Assembly: GCA_934351705.1 (NCBI GenBank)
Contig: CAKRJK010000031.1
Coordinates: forward strand, 1-9,846
DNA: 9,846 nucleotides
Source of the DNA: an uncultured Lachnospiraceae bacterium
GTDB lineage: Bacteria > Bacillota > Clostridia > Lachnospirales > Lachnospiraceae
Direction: 5' to 3'
Part shown: piece by piece, positions 1 to 5,652 of the stretch
Position numbering within the stretch: position 1 is the first letter of the stretch
How the letters are laid out: each line of letters begins with the position of its first letter
Notes under the pieces: generated by a model
Told to the model about the DNA's origin: nothing
Seen by the model: the letters and a program-made list of their open reading frames with translations, nothing else
The model's database searches: none
Made by a program: the position numbers and the translations under genes

Positions 1-153
1 CTGCTCCAGTATCTCTAGGACATCATCATAAGCATCCGGGTGTCTCTGCTTGATATGTACAAGCTGATTATCCGTAATAATGACCTCATCTGTTACAATA
101 TTCTCTGCGATACATCCGTATCGCTCTCTGTCTATCCTTCCCACTCTATGCAC
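1..153 (-). CDS. N-terminal part of a PBECR-like (phage Barnase/EndoU/ColicinE5/RelE-type) nuclease-fold protein, cut by window edge
   Basis: An open frame starts at GTG (153-151) and stays open for 51 codons to the window edge, so the 3' part is missing. The start is well supported. A GAGGTGG Shine-Dalgarno lies at 167-161 with 7 nt spacing, and an in-frame TGA sits immediately upstream (156-154). The peptide begins MHRVGRIDRERYG and continues through DEVIITDNQLVHIKQRHPD. The VIIT...HIK.RHP signature resembles the N-terminal motif of PBECR-type nuclease domains, found in Firmicute phages and polyvalent proteins. In that fold the conserved His residues (H33 and H38 here) are thought to be catalytic or substrate-contacting. 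Family assignment is from memory of the motif, not from a search. If correct, this is a phage- or mobile-element-borne RNase-like protein or toxin rather than a housekeeping gene. The upstream 53-codon ORF ends within its RBS. Confidence 0.55.
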   Translation of the reverse strand, partial: MHRVGRIDRERYGCIAENIVTDEVIITDNQLVHIKQRHPDAYDDVLEILEQ

Positions 154-160
154 TCAGTAA

Positions 161-167
161 CCACCTC
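161..167 (-). promoter_or_regulatory. Ribosome binding site GAGGTGG fixing the GTG start at 153
   Basis: GAGGTGG on the minus strand is separated by 7 nt from the GTG at 153-151. It is the reason for choosing GTG over any later start. It overlaps the TGA stop (168-166) of the preceding small ORF, an arrangement typical of translationally coupled genes. Confidence 0.7.
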
Positions 168-327
168 ATGTTATGTCTGCAAGAGTCTTGTTCCAAAATC
201 TCCTGCTTTTGTTAATACGTTCGTACGTGAATCCAAAAGCATAGATTTCTGAAGAATATAAGAACATTGTGACAGGCATTTGCCTATGAGAATCAAGAAA
301 CGATATGCTTTGAGCGTAATATAACAT
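166..327 (-). CDS. Small 53-aa ORF of unknown function, or the 3' remnant of a larger gene
   Basis: An ATG at 327-325 opens 53 codons ending in TGA at 168-166. An in-frame TGA lies directly before the ATG, so the frame does not extend upstream. The C-terminal half is rich in aromatic and basic residues (FGFTYERINKSRRFWNKTLA) and looks more protein-like than the first 20 residues. The stop lies inside the RBS of the PBECR-like gene, as expected for a real upstream cistron. No good Shine-Dalgarno precedes the ATG, and I recognise no family. A 66-codon frame in another register (371-171) overlaps it and looks less protein-like. The alternatives are a degraded 5'-truncated gene whose tail is still readable, or chance. 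Confidence 0.3.
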   Translation of the reverse strand: MLYYAQSISFLDSHRQMPVTMFLYSSEIYAFGFTYERINKSRRFWNKTLADIT

Positions 328-357
328 TCACTTGAGAGATAGACAATGTGCAAAATG

Positions 358-429
358 CCGAAAAAAATCATCGAAAAATCGCGAAAAGCCGTGAAACCCT
401 TGTGAAACGCGGGTTTTAGGTGTCAAAAA
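358..429. repeat. Helically phased GAAA tracts downstream of the AICAR formyltransferase gene
   Basis: On the plus strand, GAAA tracts begin at 360, 373, 383, 393 and 404, at steps of 13, 10, 10 and 11 bp. A further A5 tract at 425-429 is about two turns on. Two of the units are exact GTGAAAC copies (391-397 and 402-408), and the others are GCGAAAA and TCGAAAA. A-tracts in phase with the helix are a known cause of intrinsic DNA curvature. Short direct repeats spaced this way also occur at recombinase or nucleoid-protein binding sites. Only the repeat is seen; any function is inferred. A weak AAACCC/GGGTTT inverted repeat (394-399 with 411-416, 11-nt loop) lies inside it but has no following T-run, so it is a poor terminator. 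Confidence 0.6.
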
Positions 430-1608
430 CTAGTGATGGAAAAGGCGAATTCCTGTAAACGCCATCACCATATGATACTTATTGCATGTGTCAATGACAT
501 TGTCATCACGGATAGAACCGCCCGGTTCTGCCACATATTTCACACCGCTTCTGTGTGCTCTCTCGATATTGTCACCAAATGGGAAGAATGCATCGGAGCC
601 GAGAGCGACATCGCTCATTTTATCCAACCATGCTCTTTTTTCTTCCGCGGTGAATACTGCCGGTTTTACTTTGAAGATTTTTTCCCATGCACCGTCTGCA
701 AGCACGTCCATGTAATCCTCACCGATATAAAGGTCTATCGAATTGTCGCGGTCTGCTCTGCGGATTCCGTCCACAAATTCAAGACCTAATACCTGCGGAG
801 ACTGGCGAAGCCACCAATTATCCGCTTTTTGTCCTGCCAGACGTGTACAGTGGATACGTGACTGCTGTCCCGCTCCGATACCGATTGCCTGTCCACCCTT
901 TGCATAACAAACAGAATTGGACTGTGTATATTTTAAGGTGATCATGGAGATTGCCAGATCGATTTTTGCACTCTTTGGAAGGTCTTTGTTTTCTGTTACG
1001 ATATTTGAGAAAAACTCCTCATCAATCTTCAACTCATTTCTGCCCTGCTCAAATGTGATTCCGAATACTTCTTTTCTCTCTGTTTCCTTCGGCACATAAT
1101 TCGGATCGATCTCAATGACATTGTAATTTCCGTTTTTCTTTGCTTTTAATATCTCCAATGCCTCCGGCTCATAGCCCGGTGCGATCACTCCGTCGGAAAC
1201 CTCTCTTTTGATAATTTTTGCGGTTGCCACATCACAGACATCGGAAAGTGAAATAAAATCTCCAAAGGAGGACATACGGTCTGCACCTCTTGCTCTCGCA
1301 TATGCGTTTGCAAGCGGGGTAAACTCTTCGTCGATATCATCCACCCAGTAGATTTTCTTTTCTACATCGGTCATCGGCAGTCCGACTGCTGCTCCTGCCG
1401 GAGATACGTGTTTAAAAGATGTTGCCGCAGGAAGTCCTGTTGCCTGTTTTAACTCTTTTACCAGCTGCCAGCCGTTAAACGCATCCAAAAAATTGATATA
1501 TCCCGGTTTGCCGTTTAACACCTTAATCGGCAGTTCTCCTTCTTCCATATAGATTCTGGACGGTTTCTGATTTGGGTTACATCCGTATTTTAACTCTAAT
1601 TCTTTCAT
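430..1608 (-). CDS. purH: Stand-alone AICAR formyltransferase (phosphoribosylaminoimidazolecarboxamide formyltransferase, PurH C-terminal domain)
   Basis: This enzyme transfers a formyl group from 10-formyltetrahydrofolate to AICAR to give FAICAR, the penultimate step of IMP synthesis. The 392-aa protein has the family motifs in order: YGCNPNQKP near residues 8-16, the catalytic Lys-His pair in TSFKHVSPAGAAVG (K66, H67), SNSVCYAKGGQAIGIGAGQQSR at about 230-251, SDAFFPF at 338-344, PGGSIRDD at 362-369 and the terminal TGIRLFHH. The usual bacterial PurH is about 510-530 aa, with an N-terminal MGS-like IMP cyclohydrolase domain. That domain is absent here, and the frame starts directly with the transformylase. 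The ATG at 1608 has AGGAGA 6 nt upstream. The gene lies 12 nt downstream of the PurO-like cyclohydrolase gene, which supplies the missing activity. No strong terminator follows the TAG stop. Confidence 0.93.
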   Translation of the reverse strand: MKELELKYGCNPNQKPSRIYMEEGELPIKVLNGKPGYINFLDAFNGWQLVKELKQATGLPAATSFKHVSPAGAAVGLPMTDVEKKIYWVDDIDEEFTPLANAYARARGADRMSSFGDFISLSDVCDVATAKIIKREVSDGVIAPGYEPEALEILKAKKNGNYNVIEIDPNYVPKETERKEVFGITFEQGRNELKIDEEFFSNIVTENKDLPKSAKIDLAISMITLKYTQSNSVCYAKGGQAIGIGAGQQSRIHCTRLAGQKADNWWLRQSPQVLGLEFVDGIRRADRDNSIDLYIGEDYMDVLADGAWEKIFKVKPAVFTAEEKRAWLDKMSDVALGSDAFFPFGDNIERAHRSGVKYVAEPGGSIRDDNVIDTCNKYHMVMAFTGIRLFHH

Positions 1609-1620
1609 GATCTTCTCCTG

Positions 1621-2334
1621 TTAGTTGTTCTTATTTACAATCTTTGATTCATAAGTTCCTGTTTCGATGTCAATATAACGCACAAACAAGGAAACTTTGT
1701 TTTCTTCGTTCAAGCTGTTCCACAGTGACTCGGTAAATGCCTCCATATCGTCAGGGATTGCTATTAACTCCGGTTCTCCCTCAAAGCTCGGCAATGGATT
1801 ACCGTCTCCCATATAGGTATGGATGAAATGACCTTCTCCGTTTACCGGATTCTCATAGGCGAATGTATAGCGATTGCACGCATCCGGATTGCCGTTGTTG
1901 CTTTTTAAGATAGACATTGCATAATTGTATTTGCCGTTATCCACATGCATAATACCTGAAATTCTCGGTGTATAGTTTGGAGCATCCGGCTCAAACTCAC
2001 GGGTTCTCAGTGCCTGCTCAAAAGTCTGCTGTTTGTCCATTAATTCATAGATGGTATCTGTCTGATCTCCGTTTGTCACAATCGTCTTGTTTCCCAGCAC
2101 ACGCACCGGTGCATAGATGATCAGGCTCGGATCGCTTAATTTTGACGGATCAAATGCCTGTGTGCGGATTCCTTCTCCCTCCGTTACAAAGACACGGTTT
2201 CTGCTGTTCTCACTTCTGCCCATAATAAAATAAGCTGTAACCGCATATTTTCCGTTTGCTGATTTTCCGATGATGATTCCACGTCCCGGATAAGAATTAT
2301 TTTGTAATTCTTTTTCGATTGATCTCATTTCCAT
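1621..2334 (-). CDS. purO: PurO-like (archaeal-type) IMP cyclohydrolase
   Basis: The likely product closes the ring of FAICAR to form IMP, the last step of de novo purine synthesis. The 237-aa protein resembles the PurO/IMP_cyclohyd family, first known from methanogens and unrelated to the PurH N-terminal domain. Recognisable stretches are YPGRGIIIG near residues 15-23, MGRSENSRNR at 38-47, then NGDQTD, PNYTPRISG and YTFAYENPVNGEG. It is slightly longer than archaeal PurO (about 200 aa). The start chosen is the ATG at 2334, because AGGAGG (2349-2344) gives it 9-nt spacing. The upstream in-frame ATG at 2343 directly abuts that AGGAGG and could not be used with it. The partner gene 12 nt downstream makes the substrate, which strongly supports the assignment. 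The family call is from motif memory, without a search. Confidence 0.85.
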   Translation of the reverse strand: MEMRSIEKELQNNSYPGRGIIIGKSANGKYAVTAYFIMGRSENSRNRVFVTEGEGIRTQAFDPSKLSDPSLIIYAPVRVLGNKTIVTNGDQTDTIYELMDKQQTFEQALRTREFEPDAPNYTPRISGIMHVDNGKYNYAMSILKSNNGNPDACNRYTFAYENPVNGEGHFIHTYMGDGNPLPSFEGEPELIAIPDDMEAFTESLWNSLNEENKVSLFVRYIDIETGTYESKIVNKNN

Positions 2335-2343
2335 GAATTGCAT

Positions 2344-2349
2344 CCTCCT
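2344..2349 (-). promoter_or_regulatory. AGGAGG ribosome binding site that decides the PurO-like start
   Basis: A perfect AGGAGG lies at 2349-2344, directly abutting an ATG at 2343-2341 and 9 nt from the next in-frame ATG at 2334-2332. The spacing favours 2334, shortening the protein by three residues compared with the longest frame. Confidence 0.75.
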
Positions 2350-2381
2350 TTATGCTGTGCAATAGCTGTTTGTTTTCTGAA

Positions 2382-2387
2382 TTTATA
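2382..2387 (-). promoter_or_regulatory. Possible -10 element for the purine pair
   Basis: Minus-strand TATAAA at 2387-2382 lies about 45 nt upstream of the PurO-like start and just after the stem-loop. A TTGAAA occurs upstream, but its spacing of 21 nt is too long for a standard promoter, so the -35 element is uncertain. No purine riboswitch fits in the leader, which is only about 40 nt. No convincing PurR box was seen. Confidence 0.3.
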
Positions 2388-2393
2388 CTAACA

Positions 2394-2430
2394 TAAAATA
2401 AGACTTCATTTCAACGAATGAAGCCTTATT
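2394..2430 (-). terminator. Stem-loop terminator after the HAD gene
   Basis: On the minus strand AATAAGGCTTCATT (2430-2417) pairs with AATGAAGTCTTATT (2410-2397) around a 6-nt loop CGTTGA. The 14-bp stem has a single G-U wobble. It is followed by a short TTTTA run, so the U-tract is modest and the stem AT-rich; termination may be partial. It lies about 40 nt past the HAD stop codon and just before the purine pair, separating the two units. Confidence 0.65.
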
Positions 2431-2469
2431 AGTAGCATTAAATTATTTACTTAATCTTATTAGTCTTTC

Positions 2470-3120
2470 TTATAAGAACTTTTGAATCTCCCACAGATCT
2501 TTCGCAACACCGTAAAGCATCGGTTCTAACTCCGGCTCCGGCAGTGTTGCATCCGGCACCATCACAACACGCAGCCTTGCATCATACGCTGAGATTACAC
2601 CGTTTGGCGAATCCTCCACCGCCATGCAGCATTGCGGTCTTTCCTCCAACTGTCTGCACGCCTCCAGATAGACGTCCGGCTTTGGTTTGCCGTTTGGCAC
2701 ATTGTGTACACTGATGATCTTATCAAATCTCTCGGCAAGTCCGATTTGTGAAAGGTACTTCTTCGCTCTTACCGCATCGGTTGCCGTCGCCACGGCTCTT
2801 CGGATTCCGTTTTCCCGCAAAAAGTCCAGAATCTCTTTTGCGTACGGCTTTGCTTCGATCCCATTCTCATGTACCGCCGCCTCCACGAGTTCTCTGCGCC
2901 TTGCCCGAAACTCGTCAAAGTCAAAGTCCTCTCCTAAAAGCCCCTGCATTCTCGGCTTTGCAAACTTGCGGTTCAGGCTTCTGAGCTTTAACACTTCTTC
3001 CATCGGAAGCTCATATCCCATCTCCCGGATGACCTGATACCCGAAATTCACATAATACTTTTCCGTGTCGATCAGTGTTCCGTCCATATCAAAAATAACT
3101 GCTCTTATCTGCGTATCCAT
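2470..3120 (-). CDS. HAD-superfamily phosphatase (phosphoglycolate phosphatase / beta-phosphoglucomutase-like subfamily)
   Basis: A soluble 216-aa HAD hydrolase, expected to act on a small phosphorylated metabolite with Mg2+ through a phospho-aspartate intermediate. Motif I is FDMDGTL with nucleophile D11 and acid/base D13. Motif II is the Thr of AVATATD (T112). Motif III is NGKPKPD with K145, and motif IV is VEDSPNG with E169 and D170. A helical cap domain (about residues 18-90) sits between motifs I and II, as in subfamily IA enzymes. Length is normal. The ATG at 3120 has AGAGGA 5 nt upstream and lies 10 nt after the UPF0210 gene stop. Substrate cannot be told from sequence; beta-phosphoglucomutase, phosphoglycolate phosphatase and a nucleotide phosphatase are all possible. 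It appears to be the last gene of the long operon, followed by a stem-loop. Confidence 0.9.
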   Translation of the reverse strand: MDTQIRAVIFDMDGTLIDTEKYYVNFGYQVIREMGYELPMEEVLKLRSLNRKFAKPRMQGLLGEDFDFDEFRARRRELVEAAVHENGIEAKPYAKEILDFLRENGIRRAVATATDAVRAKKYLSQIGLAERFDKIISVHNVPNGKPKPDVYLEACRQLEERPQCCMAVEDSPNGVISAYDARLRVVMVPDATLPEPELEPMLYGVAKDLWEIQKFL

Positions 3121-3130
3121 GAAGTTCCTC

Positions 3131-4495
3131 TTAGTTCTTGAAGCTGTGGATCGGTGCAGGGATTCTTCCTCCGCGATTTACAAATGCGTCACAACTGTAT
3201 TTATTTACCGGCATAATCGGTGCATATCCGAGCAAACCGCCAAATTCCACAGTCTCACCCACACCTTTTCCGATTACCGGAATAATGCGGACAGCCGTTG
3301 TTTTCTGGTTGACCATACCGATCGCCATCTCATCTGCTATGATTCCTGCGATTGTAGTCGCCTTCGTATCTCCCGGAATTGCAATCATATCCAATCCCAC
3401 GGAGCAGACACAGGTCATCGCCTCTAATTTTTCTAAAGTCAGCGCATTTGCAGTAACCGCATCGATCATTCCCTGATCCTCGCTGACCGGAATAAATGCT
3501 CCGCTCAATCCTCCTACATAAGAGGACGCCATAACACCGCCTTTTTTCACCTGGTCATTGAGCAGTGCAAGTGCCGCCGTCGTTCCCGGTGCTCCCGCAT
3601 ACTCCAATCCGATCTCTTCCAAAATTTCTGCCACGGAATCGCCGACTGCCGGTGTCGGTGCCAAAGACAAATCAATAATTCCAAACGGAACTCCGAGTTT
3701 TCTTGAAGCCTCCTGTGCTACCAGTTGTCCGACACGCGTTACCTTAAATGCAGTCTTTTTGATTGTCTCGCAAAGTACTTCAAAATTCTCTCCGCGTACT
3801 TTTTCTAGTGCGGTCTTGACCACTCCCGGTCCGGAAACGCCAACATTGATGATCGCATCTGCCTCCGTCACTCCGTGGAATGCTCCCGCCATAAATGGGT
3901 TATCATCCGGTGCATTACAAAGAACCACCAGTTTTGCACAACCCAGAGAATCGTTTTCTTTTGTATATTCCGCTGTGTCTACAATAATCTCTCCCATTAA
4001 TTTCACGGCATCCATATTGATACCCGTCTTGGTCGAACCTACATTGATGGAGCTGCAGATATACTCTGTCTCCGCCAACGCCTGCGGGATGGAACGTATC
4101 AAAAGCTCATCGCTCTTTGTCATTCCCTTAGACACAAGTGCGGAATATCCTCCGATAAAATTCACACCGACCACTCTTGCCGCATCATCCAAAGTCTTTG
4201 CGATCTTTACATAATCCTGCGGTGTCTTACAGGCGGTTGCTCCCACCAGCGAAATCGGTGTAATGGAAATTCTCTTATTGACGATCGGAATACAATACTT
4301 GTTCTCAATCTCTTTTCCCACCTTGACTAAATCTTTTGCCACGGTGGTAATCTTCTCATAGATGTTTTTGCATAGTACTTCTAAATCATTATCCACACAA
4401 TCGAGCAGGCTGATTCCCAGCGTAATCGTTCTGACATCTAAGTTCTCATGCTCGATCATGTTATTTGTCTCATTTACTTCCCAAATATTAATCAT
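3131..4495 (-). CDS. UPF0210 / DUF711 (PFL-fold) family protein of unknown function
   Basis: A 454-aa protein matching the UPF0210/DUF711 family from its opening ([19 protein letters not shown], residues 15-33) to its end ([14 protein letters not shown] at about 418-431, then [15 protein letters not shown]). Family structures resemble the pyruvate formate-lyase barrel, but no reaction is established. Other marked segments are [12 protein letters not shown] (197-208), [13 protein letters not shown] (275-287) and a Cys pair in [10 protein letters not shown] (C362, C364). The tail shows no canonical glycyl-radical RVxGY motif, so radical catalysis is not supported. Length is typical. The ATG at 4495 has AAGGAG 8 nt upstream, overlapping the stop of the ACT gene. 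The UPF0237 (ACT)-UPF0210 pairing is conserved in many Firmicutes, and the ACT protein may be its regulatory subunit. That role is inferred. Confidence 0.9.
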   Translation of the reverse strand: MINIWEVNETNNMIEHENLDVRTITLGISLLDCVDNDLEVLCKNIYEKITTVAKDLVKVGKEIENKYCIPIVNKRISITPISLVGATACKTPQDYVKIAKTLDDAARVVGVNFIGGYSALVSKGMTKSDELLIRSIPQALAETEYICSSINVGSTKTGINMDAVKLMGEIIVDTAEYTKENDSLGCAKLVVLCNAPDDNPFMAGAFHGVTEADAIINVGVSGPGVVKTALEKVRGENFEVLCETIKKTAFKVTRVGQLVAQEASRKLGVPFGIIDLSLAPTPAVGDSVAEILEEIGLEYAGAPGTTAALALLNDQVKKGGVMASSYVGGLSGAFIPVSEDQGMIDAVTANALTLEKLEAMTCVCSVGLDMIAIPGDTKATTIAGIIADEMAIGMVNQKTTAVRIIPVIGKGVGETVEFGGLLGYAPIMPVNKYSCDAFVNRGGRIPAPIHSFKN

Positions 4496-4507
4496 TGACG
4501 TATCTCC

Positions 4508-4792
4508 TTAGATTCTGTGCATTTTCTCAAAAATTTCTTCACGCTGGCATTTGATATCCACGCCGATCTCCTCACCGATCTGTGCCAGCTCTCTTGAAAT
4601 ATCCGCAAACGGTTTCTGTGTTCCGCTCAAATCCACAATCATCATCATGTTAAAGAAATCCTGCACGATCGTCTGTGAAATATCCATAACATTCACACGG
4701 TTATTTGCAAGATAGGTACATACTTTTGCAATGATTCCAACGGTATCTTTTCCTAATACGGTAATAATTGTTTTGTTCTTTGTGTTTTCCAT
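4508..4792 (-). CDS. ACT-domain protein, UPF0237 family
   Basis: A 94-aa single-ACT-domain protein. The N-terminal KTIITVLGKDTVGIIAKV (about residues 7-24) is the classic first strand, turn and helix of an ACT fold. It is followed by VMDISQTIVQDFFNMMMIVDL (35-55) and a helix ending in the basic KCQREEIFEKMHRI. ACT domains bind amino acids or other small ligands and usually dimerise. Nothing else is fused here, so it is probably a separate regulatory subunit, most likely for the UPF0210 protein encoded 12 nt downstream. That partnership is inferred from conserved gene order. The start has a fair GAAAGGG RBS with 6 nt spacing. The 62 nt upstream holds no clear terminator and only weak promoter-like bases, so transcription probably continues from the metallohydrolase gene. 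Confidence 0.88.
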   Translation of the reverse strand: MENTKNKTIITVLGKDTVGIIAKVCTYLANNRVNVMDISQTIVQDFFNMMMIVDLSGTQKPFADISRELAQIGEEIGVDIKCQREEIFEKMHRI

Positions 4793-4854
4793 TTTTTACC
4801 CTTTCTGTCTTCCCTCTTATTTGAGAAATTTTTCAGTTATCATTGTACAGTCTG

Positions 4855-5652
4855 CTATACGCTCAACATCGGCATTGTCTGACTTCTTGACGCCACGTAA
4901 ATAGGGAAATCGTTCCCTTTGTACGGATTATCCCCAAGTGTCACTTCCTGTCTGACTGTCTCGTATGCGAGATCTGCATAATTGTTTTCTTTGCTCAAAT
5001 GCCCTAAAATTACATTTTTCATTCCGTCATGGAGCAGTTCGCCCAAAAGCTGCCCGGAAAGTTCGTTGGACAGATGCCCCCGCTCCCCTAAGATTCTTCT
5101 CTTTAGCGGATACGGATAACTCCCGACCTCCAGCATATGTACATCATGGTTCGCCTCCAACAGAAGAATATCCATTCCCTGAAGGTTCTCAATAATGTAA
5201 TCATCATAGATTCCCAAATCCGTGACAATTCCAATCTTTTGATTTTTGTTTTTCAAAATATAAGCAACCGGATCTGCCGCATCATGCGAAATACGGATCG
5301 GATGAACAAGAATCTCTCCGATCAGCACATCCTCGTCCGGCTCTAAAACGTGAAACAGCGATGCATCGATCTTCCCGACGGACGGTGTATTCTGAATTGC
5401 CTCCAGTGTCCCTCGCGTTCCGTAAATCGGAAGACCGTATCTTCTCGCAATGACACCCAGACCGCTGATGTGATCTGAGTGTTCATGGGTGACTAAAACG
5501 CCTTCCATCTCTTGTGTTTTCAATCCCACGGAATTCAGTCCGCTCTCAATCCGCTTTCCGCTGATTCCCGCATCAATCATCAGATGACAGGTCTCGGTTC
5601 CGGCGCAGATACAATTTCCGCTGCTTCCGCTTGCAATACTGCATATTTCCAT
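4855..5652 (-). CDS. yycJ: MBL-fold metallohydrolase, YycJ/WalJ-type exonuclease family
   Basis: A 265-aa metallo-beta-lactamase-fold protein beginning MEICSIASGSSGNC, the characteristic YycJ/WalJ opening. Metal ligands are visible: THEHSDH (H56, H58, D60, H61), H123 in ISHDA, D145 in VTDLG and H218 in LGHLS. LEANHD (165-170) and RGHLSN (191-196) are family motifs. YycJ-type proteins are reported as 5'-3' DNA exonucleases linked to repair; the exact role here is inferred. In Bacillus-type genomes the gene follows walRK. Here it follows an FtsA-like gene, and neither walR nor walK is seen. The ATG at 5652 overlaps the preceding TAA by 1 nt (TAATG), suggesting coupling. An upstream TTG six codons earlier is rejected because the family start aligns with MEICS. 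Its own RBS is weak (GAAGAGAG), consistent with coupling. Confidence 0.88.
   Translation of the reverse strand: MEICSIASGSSGNCICAGTETCHLMIDAGISGKRIESGLNSVGLKTQEMEGVLVTHEHSDHISGLGVIARRYGLPIYGTRGTLEAIQNTPSVGKIDASLFHVLEPDEDVLIGEILVHPIRISHDAADPVAYILKNKNQKIGIVTDLGIYDDYIIENLQGMDILLLEANHDVHMLEVGSYPYPLKRRILGERGHLSNELSGQLLGELLHDGMKNVILGHLSKENNYADLAYETVRQEVTLGDNPYKGNDFPIYVASRSQTMPMLSV

Noticed and set aside
171..371. 66-codon minus-strand frame overlapping the 53-codon ORF
   Set aside because: Its composition looks random and its stop is less well placed than that of the 53-codon frame. Neither has a good RBS, but the other frame has the more protein-like tail.
394..416. Rho-independent terminator after the formyltransferase gene
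   Set aside because: The only inverted repeat is 6 bp with an 11-nt loop and no adjacent T-run, so it does not meet a reasonable standard.
2425..2464. Direct repeat CTTATTAGT at 2425-2433 and 2456-2464
   Set aside because: Two 9-bp AT-rich copies 31 bp apart, one overlapping the terminator stem. This is too short and low in complexity to claim an operator.
2344..2469. Purine riboswitch upstream of the purine pair
   Set aside because: The leader after the likely -10 element is only about 40 nt, and no conserved purine-aptamer core was seen.
3558..4214. 218-codon plus-strand open frame opposite the UPF0210 gene
   Set aside because: It lies wholly antisense to a strongly recognised protein, is Ser/Ala/Pro/Thr-rich as expected for a shadow frame, and has no recognisable motif.
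4793..4854. Possible promoter or terminator between the metallohydrolase and ACT genes
   Set aside because: The short palindrome near 4821-4834 has no loop or T-run, and no -35/-10 pair with acceptable spacing was found.
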